Source: Mytilus californianus (Eukaryota > Mollusca > Bivalvia > Mytilida > Mytilidae). From it: 64,000 bases of DNA. Position 1 is the stretch's first letter. The number at the start of each line of letters is the position of its first letter. Positions 39,400-51,757 of the stretch are shown in pieces. The stretch spans positions 992,001-1,056,000 of the forward strand of contig NW_026262648.1 in assembly GCF_021869535.1 (NCBI RefSeq). Reading direction: 5' to 3'. The notes beneath the pieces were generated by a model. It did no database searches. It saw only the letters and a list, made by a program, of their open reading frames with translations, and was not told the DNA's origin. A program made the position numbers and the translations under genes.

Positions 39400-40232
39400 C
39401 TATTTAATTACAGTTAACTTTTATGTCATGCTATTATGAAGTCTGCAATATTTCTTGAAAATTGTTTGTATGGTAACTGTACACATAATCTTGTAATTAA
39501 ATCACTGAGATTTGACGATTTAAATATGAATTTCAAATAAACTCTTTAATTTTACTGGTATCTATTCAATTTGTTCCATATAGTTCTGAGTATTGAAGAT
39601 AACTGACCCTTCAATCTAACAATGATGTTATGTTTTTTTTTTGCTTCATCTATTCGTGTAAAATAAATGTGTATTGACAGTAATTTACCACTTAACAAAT
39701 TACTTTTACATAGTTTTATATTTGTAATAATAAAATGTTTTGGTATTATCACACGTTTTACAAACAAATTTTATATCCATATTCGTTGATAGAAATCCTT
39801 AAGACAAGCATGATTGTCACGGTGTTTTTATCTCTATTTTCATAAGAATGAAACAAGGATTTTTTTGCATAAAATGTTATTATAAATAGGTTTGTTTTTG
39901 TTATGATTCATCTAATACATTTTCTTAGTTATTTCAGAGAAAATAATTCCCATCGCACCAATTTTTGGTTTGCCTAAATTTAAGTTCGGAATGATATTTC
40001 TACTGCTCTACCAATAGAGTGAATCTTTAGGAAAACAATTTAAAAGAATAACAAGAAGATCAGAACTCTAAAATCTAAATTACTGAATTGGATGAGTACA
40101 GATAACAGAATGGCTAAAATGCAAATGATAAAAAGGCAAAGAATTGAAACATGGGCAGAAAAAAATAAGTACTAAGCGATATGAATCTAGTTCTGAATGC
40201 GGAGATGAGTTCTTGGGCTCTGGTCGGGTTGT
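39400..40232. other. No gene seen
   Basis: AT-rich spacer between the receptor pseudogene and the BEL/Pao element. A first exon for the receptor could lie here; none was recognised. Confidence 0.55.
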
Positions 40233-40436
40233 TGAGGATAAGTACATACTTTGATAGTACTGCGGGAGTTATACATGTACTTATACGCGTTAGCGCTGTC
40301 TATGTAACGTCATGGTAACTATGTGTAAACGCCATTGTGATTCCATCATTAAATCGTTAATTTTTTATAGACGTCTTTTTCCACTTTATCATGTTTATAC
40401 ATAACACAACGCATTCTACCCAATACGATCACGAGA
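40233..40436 (+). repeat. Left LTR of BEL/Pao element
   Basis: About 204 bp starting TGAGGATAAG. It matches 42822-43015 through TTATACATGTACTTATACGC, GTTAGCGCTGT, ATGTAACGTCATGGTA, TATGTGTAAACGCCATTGTG and ACGATCACGAGA. The segment after it (TTGGTACCGAGACCAGGAT) may be the primer-binding site. Confidence 0.8.
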
Positions 40437-42821
40437 TTGGTACCGAGACCAGGATAAAAGATGGATTCAACGAGAATAAAGTCTATTCGAGCTGGAAATA
40501 GAGGCGCCGTCACGAAATTCTTTAAGAAACTCGATGAGTTGTACACAGACTCGGAGATGGACATTGATATTACAGGTCCAATCATTGATGCTCTAGTGAA
40601 AAAACAAAGTGTTATTCTTGAACTGAATGAACAGATCTTGGAAAACACATCGGATTAGGATGTAGAAGTTGAAATCACAGATGCAGATGAGTATAATTTA
40701 GAACTTGAAACAAATTTACGCCGTTATAAGAAGTTAGCCTAAAAAACTTCACGTACATGTACAGAACTATCTCATGAAAGCATCGCAAGCACACGCCCTG
40801 TCATGAACATGCTTGATGTCAATCCCAAAACACGTCCTGTAATGAACACAGAATTCATCCCAAGATTTTCATCACAAACCAGTTTACTGTCAAGTCAAAA
40901 TCACCGCTGTCCGAAGCTACCCCTACCTAAGTTTTCTAAGGATATTCTTGAGTGGCAATACTTTTAGGATTCGTTCGAAATCACCATTCGCAACAATCAT
41001 ACTCTAACTGATGTACAAAAATTTACTTACCTACAGTCACTTCTTGATGCAAACACCATGAATGTCATAAATGTTTGAACTTATCAAGCGCAAATTACCA
41101 CAAAGCCGTAGAATTATTAATAAATCGCTTTGAGAAAGCACATACAATTGTTCACGCATATATGAAAGCACTATTAGATTTGCAAGCACCCTCATATACA
41201 CTAAATAGTCTCAGTAATTGTTCTGATAAGTCAGAGGTCTATATTCGTGGATTGGAAGCTTTGGGACAATGCCAAGATACGTATGGTTCCCTCTTGATCC
41301 CAGTTATGCTTGGTAAGCTCCCTATTACCGTAAAAATTAACATAACAAGAGAAAACGGAAACGATGACTGGATACTTGGAAAAACTGGCTATACAAAGAG
41401 AAATATCTATTAAAGAAGCCAGTGCTAATGAGACTGCAGAAAATTTGATCCCTACCGCAACTTTTCATGCAGGAATAAGTATGAGAAATAACAGAAATAA
41501 ACCAAAAACTGACAACTATTTTCAAAGTAAAAGGTGCATGTATTGCAATAATCAACATTTCCCTGCAGATTGTAAAACTTTCACAGACAGCAAATCAAGA
41601 ATGAATAGTAAAGAAGAGACATCTATGTTTCAATTGTTTGGGTAACCATAAGATATCAGAGTGTAGATCGAAAAACACCTGTCGTAAATGTAACCGTAAG
41701 CACCACACAAGTTTGTGCAAAGAAGCATCCGATCAGCAATCACAGAGTCAGAAAACTAGTGATAGAGAAAATAGCACGCCGATCATGCATTCATCTGCTA
41801 TTCAACAAAATTCGACCGTCTTCTTGAAAACCGCAATAGCTCCCATATAGCCACAGAGTCAGTGCGCCGACGCTACCATACTTTTTGACGAAGTAGCTCA
41901 ACGATCCTTTATAGAACAGGAATAAGCCGACAAGTTGAAAGTCAAGCCAGACGGAAAGAAAACCCTCAACATATTCGCCTTTGAAGATTCAAACAAGAAT
42001 GTTCGCCACATGAACAAGGCCACAGTATACTTACAAGCAGACTCAGGAGAGAAAATATTTTTACAGGTATTGATTGTACCTATCATAGCAGCACCGAACC
42101 AGAATAATTGCAGGTTCACTTTACAGAAACTACAGTATTTGAAGGGATTTAAATTAGCCCACCCTTTGTCAGAGGATAATAGCTTTGAACTTTCATTACT
42201 CATTTGAGCAAACCACTAGTGGGATGACATTAAGGACGATATATTTCAAGGCAACGGACCGACAGCGATGAGTTCAAAAATAAGATATTTGTTATCTGCA
42301 CCACTTACTTCATGTGCAAGACGACAACGTAATTGAAACATGATGCATGTATTAACAAGTCATGAAGGAGAGGATCATGATAGTGAAAGGTTTTGGGAAA
42401 TTAGAGTCCTTTGGATTAAAAGAAAACGACAAACCCGACAACGAGCCACAGCACATTCATAACATTTCGCATCACCCCGTCAACAAAGATTCTACAACTA
42501 CTCAGAGTAGAATTGTTTATTATTACAGTTGTAACGCGAATACAAAGAGTCCGAGTTTAAATGACTGTCTACACTCATATCCACCAACTTCAAATAAACA
42601 CAGGGACCTCAAGGACACTAGAAAAATACTACAACACTTTCGGACGAGATGGAAGAAGGAGCACAATTTCAAACGCAACATGATTCAGTGATAATTTCAT
42701 ATGTGATTTATGAACTGTAAAGTTTCAGTCATTTTATTTCTTTTCATTTCACAGACAATTTTCTTAACTTCGATACATTGCTCATTGAGACTTTAATTGC
42801 ATAAACTCACTGCACCGAATA
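40437..42821 (+). mobile_element. BEL/Pao retrotransposon interior: gag and protease remnant
   Basis: Gag starts at ATG 40461 (MDSTRIKSIRAGNRGAVTKF). Diagnostic BEL/Pao gag pieces follow: LPLPKFSKDILEWQ, DVQKFTYLQSLL, RGLEALGQCQDTYGSLLIPV, then three CX2CX3HX4C zinc knuckles (CMYCNNQHFPADC, CFNCLGNHKISEC, CRKCNRKHHTSLC, 41530-41730). A retropepsin-like segment ILFDEVAQRSFI lies near 41880. Stops occur at 40656, 40740 and 40965 and frames change near 41070, 41370-41410, 41640 and after 41850. Reverse transcriptase, RNase H and integrase are absent: the interior is 2.4 kb against a usual 5-6 kb. A deleted, non-autonomous and decayed copy. Confidence 0.93.
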
Positions 42822-43015
42822 TGATGGGGCTAAGTAGAGACTTTGAAAGTACCGCGGGAATTATACATGTACTTATACACGTTAGCGCTGTTAATGTAAC
42901 GTCATGGTATCTATGTGTAAACGCCATTGTGATTCTATCATTAAATCGTTCATTTGTATAGACGTCTTTCTTCACTCTATATACACAACGCATTCTACAA
43001 TATACGATCACGAGA
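42822..43015 (+). repeat. Right LTR of BEL/Pao element
   Basis: Starts TGATGGGGCTAAGTAGAGAC, ends ATACGATCACGAGA. It has many substitutions and small gaps relative to the left LTR, so the insertion is not recent. No clear target-site duplication was found. Confidence 0.8.
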
Positions 43016-43334
43016 GGGTAAGGAGTAACTACTCTACGAGCGTCACCAACCGTATACCTCATGCAATTAAAAAAAAACTGTTATTTTACATCTGCTCATT
43101 CGAGATACGGCTGTCCTTTGTTTACATTTCAACTAACACACAAACACAAACACACTCACAAACAGGTATATAATTTTTTTTTTCTTAAAGGAGGTTTTGG
43201 TATACCACAATCTTGTCATTGTGACAACAACATCACACTGAAATCTGTTAAACAAAACATCAAGAAGATCAACGAACGGTCTTAGAAAAGACATATGTCC
43301 AAACCCTAGGCCATATTAGGATATTATTACGTGA

Positions 43335-44370
43335 GTATTTCTGTATTGGCCTTGTTATTGGTCCGAGGCTTGCTGTATTGGCCTGAGGCGAAGCCGAAGG
43401 CCATTACAGCTGGCCGAGGACCAATAACAAGGCCAATACAGAAATACACGGAATAGTATCTTTATTAATTAACTAAAGTGTTACAATATTTTTTTAATTT
43501 CATTTCACAAGAGATAAACATTTTACTTTGAAGTGGAACTATCAAAATCTCAGTTTCTTTTTATAAGATGCAATATCTAATGATCTGGTGCCGTTTCCAG
43601 GTGTCTTCAGCATTTTCTCATCTGATGAATTTTTCTACCCTTTCCAGTCACTATAAAGTGTTATAATTTAAATTTAGACACAACACATAAATAGTAATTG
43701 GAAAGGTACTGCTATTGCATGTGTTATGCAGAAACAAATTGAATATATCTAAAAAAAAATAATGTAGGAGTTGAAAATGATACAACTATCCATAAGCCAA
43801 CTGACCAAAGAACGAAGATTTGCACAGTTACAGGTCACCCTTCCAGAATTCATATGCCTGGTTCGGGTTAAAATAAATGACAGTTTACAAAACATGAGAA
43901 GCGAAAGTAAACAGTCAATCGATTTGTACCATCGTGAAATTATGAGGTCGACAAGAAAGGAACTTTGTGATAATCTACTCGTTCCCCAAACCTGAAATAA
44001 TTCCATCGTCTGCTTTCAAAATGCTTTTTAAATGAATGTGACCTTCTTTAGCCTGAAATATATGCCATACTGAACGTTTCAGCATGTTAATGGTGAGTAA
44101 ATGAAAACTCCGTCTTCCAAACAACTGTTTACTTTCAGTTTGTGTTTATCGTGACTTTCGATCTAAAAACTAGAGACGTTCCGAAATCCTGTATTGGCCG
44201 GACCAGAACTCGGCCATTACAGAAAAAAAAATCTATATTGTCCGAGTTATTCTGTATTGGCCGAGTTGACACCTTTATATTGCATAGACAGTTTTCATCA
44301 TATTAAGTCCAATAACAGTGTAGTTAATTAATAAATTTCTTTATTTTATTGCCGTATACTATTCAAAGTC
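43335..44370. mobile_element. Hairpin-rich inverted-repeat element
   Basis: A perfect 30-bp inverted repeat (43335-43364 against its complement at about 43416-43446, GTATTTCTGTATTGGCCTTG...) brackets CTGTATTGGCC...GGCCATTACAG. A similar CTGTATTGGCC...GGCCATTACAG hairpin lies at 44189-44222. TTTATTAATTAACTA (about 43459) is inverted at about 44310-44330 and GAATAGTAT (43451) at about 44358. The ~0.7-kb centre has a 74-codon plus frame at 43771-43995 of unknown identity. Probably a non-autonomous DNA element. Confidence 0.6.
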
Positions 44371-46654
44371 TCCCATTACATCCTCATTTAAAACTTATTT
44401 CCAATATCATTTTGATTTTATATCAATAATGAACGGAAATTTGTGAACAGAAAGATAATGAAACCTTTATACCTTTGTATGCTGGTATTCCTTTTCAACA
44501 TCACGTACGCAGCATCTTAAACTTATTAGCTATCATAACATTTAAACGTTAATTGAATATTTTTTTTATATTTTGTAGCCTCGATAAGAACAAACAATAG
44601 ATATACACCACGTCAAGGAATTATATACCTATAACAGATAGACGGAATTCGTAAAAGTTAGCTACACCGGGTGTTAATATATTTATTGTATTTACTCTGT
44701 CTGCTTATAGTATGATTTATTTGATGTAGAACCAAATTTAAGATTTGACTTAGAATGATTGATTTCCTTGAAAATAAGTAAAGCATAGATTTTCAATTGC
44801 AAAATTGTTTTTTTTTAATATAAAGCTAGTTTTCCTGGAGTTCAAAAGACAAAAAGGCAAAAGCACTATTCAAGGACATCAATGCAACAATTGTTTGGGT
44901 ACTCGGAGTTTCTGAGTTACAAGGTAAAGTCCAAAATGGAGCCCTCGTAAAATGGCAGAGATGGTCTGAAAAGTCACATAAAGGATAATAGATAAAACCT
45001 ACAGTGACATTTATAAAACACATTCAAATTGTATAAACTGTAAATTTGCTCTGGTCCTGAATATGCACTGAATATTTGCCACTGGACGTAAATATAACCC
45101 TACTCGTTTTGCAAAAGTTAAGAACATATTGGCAGTGGCAAATGCAAGGGAGCATAGATATCCCTTTTAATGGAAATCATATATATTGTTTGATTAAAAT
45201 CGATTAAAAAACATTTTGCCATTTTAAATTATCCTTTCATAGCACCCTTGATTCTCATTGATTGTGATGCTATTATATTGTGATAACACAATTATGGCAA
45301 TATAATGTATATCCTAACAAGAAGTGATCTGTATCAAAAAAACTTAATTAGTTTAGAGGGCAACCATTTGATTCGTGGGGAGGGGAGTAGTTTTTGTGTC
45401 ACTTTCTGGACAAGCAGAAAATAAATACTCTGGGCCTGGTCGGAGTGAAAATAAATTATATGATCTCTTTAAAGTAGAAAATAAATATTCTGACTTCATT
45501 AAATTTTCCACCACCTCACCCCCTCCCTAAGAATTAAATGGTCGTCCCCTATAGGGTATTCCAGCCTACACTCAATTGATAACGAATCAATTTCATAAAT
45601 CATCAGTAAAAGTGGAGACTTTGGGTATTTTCAAAATAAGGAGATGATAGGCAATCATGAAAAGGACACTTTCGGGTGTCTTAAAGATTCCAGCCAGGCA
45701 TTATTGGGCGTAGCGTGACGACATATGAACACGTTTTGGGGGTTGGACACTGTTTAGGGAAAGGACACGTTTCTGTTTATTTTTTAATGAAATTCATATG
45801 TATACCCCGAGCGGCTGAAGGCATATAATTAATTCAATACAAATTTATACACAATACAACAATTATAAAATATGAAACATCATATAAAGTGGTGGTAAAA
45901 AAGTAATAAATAACATTTATGCAGGTGTTGTGTCCACTCTTCTCAGTGCAAATGACTTTTTAATGAACGGAACAGAAACGGAACAAAAAGCTTTGAGTGT
46001 TACATATTTGCGTGCTTGCTGTTAATGCGATCCTTATAACACTGACCAGTACTTAATAACGATTGACTGCCATATCGATCCTTGACTTGATACTAACACT
46101 ATTCAATCAAATATATGGGTTTAACATCGTTTTAAAAGTCCATTTTCTCATTCCCGACATTGTTTTTAATTTGAGGTGTTTTTTTGGCAAAGGGACACGC
46201 CACCAAGATCTACTGTATTCTTGCCTGTATACACCTCATAATGTATTCGCATAACTAAACTGACCTTCATATATATATATATATTAATACATTTATACAC
46301 TTTCTTCCCAATCATAGCAACTTTTTATACAAAGTCATGTACCATTCGGCTAAACAAAACAAGACAGAACAAATTTTGTTTCACCCTAGAGAATGAGTGA
46401 ACGACCTTTTTCAAGCCTTTGAATAGATGGCATTTGCAAGTCTGTATGATAAATGTTAAATAATGATAATCTAACATCAACAGTGAAGAATCGCACACCA
46501 TCGTTGTCAATCATGCCATCACTTTGATATATACAAGCTCTACAAAATAAGTTGCAGAAACAGTTTTAAAATACTAACTAGCAACCATAGTTGAAAACAA
46601 TTGATGCAGAAGCCGTAATATAAAAGTAATGCAAATGTTCTCGTACAGCATATA
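44371..46654. other. No gene seen
   Basis: AT-rich. AGAAAATAAATACTCTG/AGAAAATAAATATTCTG at 45416-45492 is a short direct repeat. Nothing coding recognised. Confidence 0.6.
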
Positions 46655-47050
46655 CAAATGTAAAACGTGGTATAATTGCCTATGAAATAAGTCTCCACCA
46701 GAGACCAAATGACGAAGACATTAAGGAACTATTGGTCACCGTACGGCCTTCAACAATGAGCAAAACCTAGACTGCATGTTTAGCTTTAAAAAGTAACGAA
46801 ATGACAAATGTAAAATAATGCAAACGAGGAAACTAACGGCCTGATTTTTTAACAAAACAATAAACGAAAAAACAAATATGATATACAGCAGCAAACGACA
46901 ACCAGTGAATCACAGGCTCCTGACTTGGATTGGCATACAAATTTTTTGGCGGGGTTAAACATTTTTGCTGGCACGTCAACCCTCCTCAAAACTAGCACAG
47001 TGGTTTAACAGCACAAGATAAGAACAAGCTATAAAAATTAGTTGAAAAGT
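46655..47050 (-). repeat. R1 repeat copy
   Basis: AAGTCTCCACCAGAGACCAA, TTGGTCACCGTACGGCCTTC, AACAATGAGC, TGAATCACAGGCTCCTGACT, GGCGGGGTTAAACATTTTTG, GCACAGTGGTTTAACAGCAC, AAGATAAGAACAAGCTATAA. Nearly full-length. Confidence 0.8.
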
Positions 47051-49889
47051 AAACTTTTGTAAAGTCTGTAGAATAGGACTTCGTGAAAAGGGTTATTGAT
47101 TAATCTTATCGATAGAAAGGTTTTTAATTGGCGTTTAATTCGATTATCACTTTGACTGAACTATTGTGTGTTCATAACAACAAGCCTCAAAAAACATATA
47201 ATTGAAACAATGCAAGCATGAAAAGTTAATACAAGGTTTGTACTTTAGTCGCTAGCCTTTTAGTTTGTAAGCTTTTTGGGTAATTTTCTTCACATGACAA
47301 CAAGACAGTTACATCTAAAATATTGTTATTAGAATAGCTCTTTGTTGTTGCTGATATCGACTAAGTAGAGTTCAGATATGCTGGTAAACATAGATAAGCT
47401 TAATGTTTGATTTGGCATGTCTGTTGTACTTTCAACGATGGCTTACATATGTATGTGGTCAGTATTAAATGTTTGTGTTTACCTAATAATTTCTATTTTC
47501 TTTCGATCAAAGTACACAGAAATATTTTTCTGAAGTAAATTGTAAAATAATTCTTAATGTAATTGATCTTTCTGTCGTTGAATGAAAATATGAAAACGCC
47601 GACTAAACCATGTTGTTATAAACCAATTAATTTGGCTTATTCAAATAAAACATTAACAAATTCAACCATAGTATAAGAATATTAATGTGTGGTATGTTAG
47701 CCAACCAGGCCTAAATGACTTTAAAAAAAAATGGAATCCATGAAATTAATATTTTGCGGAAAGTATCATGTGTAATTGTCTGCACATTTTTGTTTTTTTT
47801 CATTTTTTTTTGTTTTTTTGAATTATGCATAAATAACATTTCTTTCACAATTAACAAAACACGGGAACCTTTTTGCATGAATTTGTTTATACTTATTTTG
47901 ATTTTGATTGCGTCTTCACAATTTGTTTTTTTTATAAATATGAATAAAAGAAATTATAAAGTGTCGGATGTATTCGTCAATATTGGAACGGTCACCCTAA
48001 AACATAAAAAAATGAACAATCGATTTCCTGCCTTCTTTTACTTTCGGATTTCAAAACTTATACAACTTTGTCACAGTTTCTCCGTCTTAGTGACACGACT
48101 TCTCTATGCCAGTTCTCTCCCTTACATCATACGGATATCTTGGTCACCTATTTCGTCAATAATATCTGCCAGAGCCAAACAGATATAACGACTCTACGCC
48201 AGCGGATTCAGTCTGGCTGTACGGGATGTAAAAATTCGCACAATTTTTGCCCCTTAAACATTTTATATTTATTTTCAAGTGGCAGTCGAATGCCTCCATG
48301 TCGTACATTTCTGCAAAACCTAATTTGTGTATTTATTTTCTATTTGTTCTCGTCCTGTTTATGCATTAAGTATTTGCTACTGTGCGTCAAGAGATCTAGA
48401 GCATCAATCAATCATCTGTCAAAAGTTGTAGCATTGAAATTATTTAGGCGATAACATCCTTAACATCAGGAAATCCCTCATATTTTACCTTTATTTCTAA
48501 CTATTACAATGTGCGTGATTAACTCATTATGGTTTTATACCCATTAAATAATTTCCTTTCTTGCTCAAACTGTCTTTGAGAATTTACTTTTAAAGACGCA
48601 CAATTCACTTGATGATCTTAATATGTATAAATTAATTTAATGTTAAGCTTTGCAACGGAAAATGTCTTGAAACCAAAACCTTTCAAGCAGGACGTTTATA
48701 ATCAGGATCGGATTTACGAAAATAACCATTTGAGTGAGTAGCAAATGCGTGTAATGGTTCGTTATGTTCATCTATATTACTTCAAAGACATCGCAATTAT
48801 CTTGTAGAAAGTCAAAATATAGTTTTCAAACAATGTAGTAATAATAAATCAAAACAAATCAGCAAGTTGGTGTTTAAAAACAATAACTTAGAGTTCATTA
48901 TTATACATATAATGTTTATTCATTGGTAGGATTCGTGGAGGAACAATTTAAACATACATAATGTAAGCAAAATTGTCCATTATAACAATGCATATGTCTA
49001 CATCGGTTTAATAGCCCGGTGACCAGTGTCAGGATTTTTAAAACTTAATCGTCAGAACTACAGCACGGCTATATCATATATCATTCGATAAGAAAATGGG
49101 TGTACTTTAAAATCAATTTGGTAGTCTAAAGAAAATATGGCGCAGTTTTTTGGAAATCAAGATCAAAGCAACTAACCATTTTCATGACAAAAAAAAACAT
49201 TTGATATTTAATTCTAATTTAGATACTCTCTTGCAGTAGAATGATTACAAACTTGCATCTGTTGTCTTCCTTATTCAATTTTTCATCGCAAAAGTGGAAA
49301 CCCATCATTAAATGAGTTTCCCGAGTAAATGTATGCGATTTTACAAAAAAAAAAGGGGGGGGGGGGGGATTTTCATTTGAAAAAGATCAATTTTTCTTAA
49401 ATAATATAAACAACGGCCATCAAAACTATACAAAATGTATAGACAAATATGAAAAAATGTGTATTTGTTAATATAATTATCTGTTATACCTCAATGAAAG
49501 TGAAAAATTTGAGTTTTGGGAAATATAGGTAAAATTTGGTACATAGACTAACAACTTTAAAAAGATATTTTGATGACTAGAACCGCCTCTAATCCATTAA
49601 GAAATTGTGAAAGTTTCGGTTGTTCAATCCAAAACTGAGAAAATTTCTTCTAAGAACCGTATCTATTCGTATGAGCAAGATTGAGCTAAATAAATCACAA
49701 ATATCAACTTTAGCCAAATTTTCACTATACAGATTAGTGCAGTCCTAACCTGTTCAAAGTTATTTAGAGCAGTCCTTAATGTATGTTATGACTGCCAATC
49801 TATGTTAATTTTTTTTTAAATTAGCAGACTTGAAAATTCACTTTATCCTTATCATACTACACCAAGGTCTGCTTTTCTGGGACTGCTAC
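47051..49889. other. No supported gene; R1 scrap at 47670-47725
   Basis: AT-rich with poly-T and a long G run near 49358. The 157-codon and 128-codon plus frames at 47715-48188 and 48068-48454 overlap each other, are rich in Phe, Ile and Leu as expected from T-rich DNA, and match no family I know. Confidence 0.55.
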
Positions 49890-50200
49890 AGACCATACCT
49901 GAGGACAGGTCAGCTTGACCAGACAGGACCTGTGGACAAGTCAGATTGACCAGACCAGACCTGTTGACAGGTCAATTTGTCCAGACCCGTTGACAGGTCA
50001 GCTTGACCAGACCAGACTTGTGAACAGGTCTGCTGATAACCAGTCCTGTGTACAAGTCTGCTATTTGACAAACAAGTCATGTCAGTCATGGAGACAATTC
50101 TGCTTTTTAATCGGTCATGTGTTTTCACTGATCGGAAGTCGATACTCAGATGATATTCGTCAATCAAAGTGATCCCGTTTACCAGTTATTTTTGGATTAT
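49890..50200. repeat. CAGACCTG/GACAGGTC tandem array
   Basis: Degenerate tandem units of about 30-35 bp such as GACAGGTCAGCTTGACCAGA, with both GACAGGTC and its near-complement GACCAGACCTG in each unit, so each unit is partly self-complementary. Related but sparser motifs (CAGGTCTGGGTCGG, AGACCTGTCG, AAGTCTGCTTTTTTAAGTTAAC) continue to about 50550. Open frames on both strands (85 codons each) are caused by the repeat. Confidence 0.85.
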
Positions 50201-50558
50201 GTTAACTTTATCTTGGAGGAGACCAGACCAAAGTTAACTTTTATTATAACAGGTCTGGGTCGGACAGGACAGTCCAGATCAATGACTGCTTTTAATAGCA
50301 GACCTAGTCACAGGTTAACTTGTGTGTAGGACTGGTTTTGGCAAACTTGACATCGTCCAGAGTTATCTTCAATATTAGACCTGTCGTTAAGTTAGCCTTT
50401 CGGACCATCATTAAAACAGTCCTAGGACCAAGTCTGCTTTTTTAAGTTAACATGGATTCTATCCAAGGACCGGTTGGAGCACTCATAAATCCTGTTCTAA
50501 GTTATCTTTTACCGGTCAAAAAGTCTGGTCGACAAGTTAACTAGCTGTATAGGCTAAG

Positions 50559-51757
50559 TATGTGTAACAAAAAATTTGTTCCGGCGTGACATTTGTTCCG
50601 CCGGAACAACTTTCATAGGAAATATGTTCCACCGGAATTTATATCACAGAAAATAAGTTCCAGCACTGTTAAATTTGTTCCGGAACTAATTTTTTGACCA
50701 AATGTGAAATAAGTTCCAGAACAAAAATCACAGCTCCATGAATTTTGTTCCAATATTAAAAGTTTTAAAAAAGTGAAATAAGTTCCTGTGATATTAGTTT
50801 TTAACGAACATATTTCATAGAAATCAATGAATATAAGTTCCGCTCAAACCTATTTCACAGAAAATAAGTACCTTTGCAACATATTGCACAGTTAAATTTT
50901 TCTTGTTAATTTATATTAAATTATAATGCAAGCTGGATGCTGTACTGTGCTTGCATGGGGTATATTTGCAATTGAAGGCATGACTGTAACTATATGATGA
51001 CGATAAGAAATAAAAGTGATGGTAATGTATCATAATTTGTATTTATGTTTTATATGGTATTCCTCCTTGTTTCCTGTTAACTGTCATACATGTACTTACG
51101 TCATGGCACAGTTTCAAAAGAGTGTGTCGTTTGTTTCTTTATGTCTTTTAAAATAATTGATCAGTCACTTTGGCCTTTTCAAATTAGTACACATGTTCAT
51201 CTTTAACTATACTTTTTTCGGAATGATTTTTCTTATTCTACTCTTTTCTGGCTCATAAGTGTCATTTTGGTATTTTTCTGTAGTATTTTATTAAACATAC
51301 TACATACTCCACAGGATCCAAATTTGATGTTTACACTTTTATTTTATTACATTATCAATATAATACACATGATACATGTTTTTATAATGTACTTGAATGA
51401 TAAATTGAAACTCACTGATGACAAATGCTCAGTATATAAGATAACTTGTTTAACCAGTGGAACATATTTCACAGACAAGGAACTTATTTCACCAGGTGGG
51501 GAACAAATCTCACAAACCCAGAACTTATTTCACCAGGTAAGGAACAAATCTCACAAACCCGGAACTTATTTCACTAGGTAAGGAACAAATTTCACAAATC
51601 CAGAACTTATTTCACCAGGTAAAGTGTGGAACTTATTTTATAGAGATGGAACAAATTATATAGAAATTATCTGTGAAAAAAGTTCTCCCAGAATATATTT
51701 CCTGTGATATTAGTTCCACTGGAACTTTTTTCAAAGGAACAAATTTTGGCTCACATA
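50559..51757. mobile_element. Foldback element with GTTCC/GGAAC arrays as arms
   Basis: The left arm (50559-50890) has many AAGTTCC and TTTGTTCC units with GTGAAATAAGTTCC; the right arm (about 51450-51757) has the inverse, GGAACTTATTTCAC and GGAACAAAT. Outer ends TATGTG..AACAAAAAATTTGTTCC and GGAACAAATTTTGGCTCACATA match inverted. The ~0.55-kb centre is AT-rich with no convincing gene. Architecture resembles the 33.7-36.6 kb element but with unrelated unit sequence. Confidence 0.75.

Noticed and set aside
40437..40455. TTGGTACCGAGACCAGGAT as a tRNA gene
   Set aside because: Only a short stretch after an LTR, consistent with a primer-binding site; no cloverleaf.
47715..48454. 157- and 128-codon plus frames that could be a membrane protein
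   Set aside because: T-rich DNA gives Phe/Leu/Ile-rich frames; the two overlap in different phases, with no family motif.
49910..50172. Two 85-codon frames on opposite strands
   Set aside because: Caused by the CAGACCTG tandem repeat; repeated peptide units only reflect DNA repetition.
51267..51581. 104-codon plus frame with repeated ISQTQNLFHQ-type units
   Set aside because: Its C-terminal half is a translation of the GGAACTTATTTCAC array.
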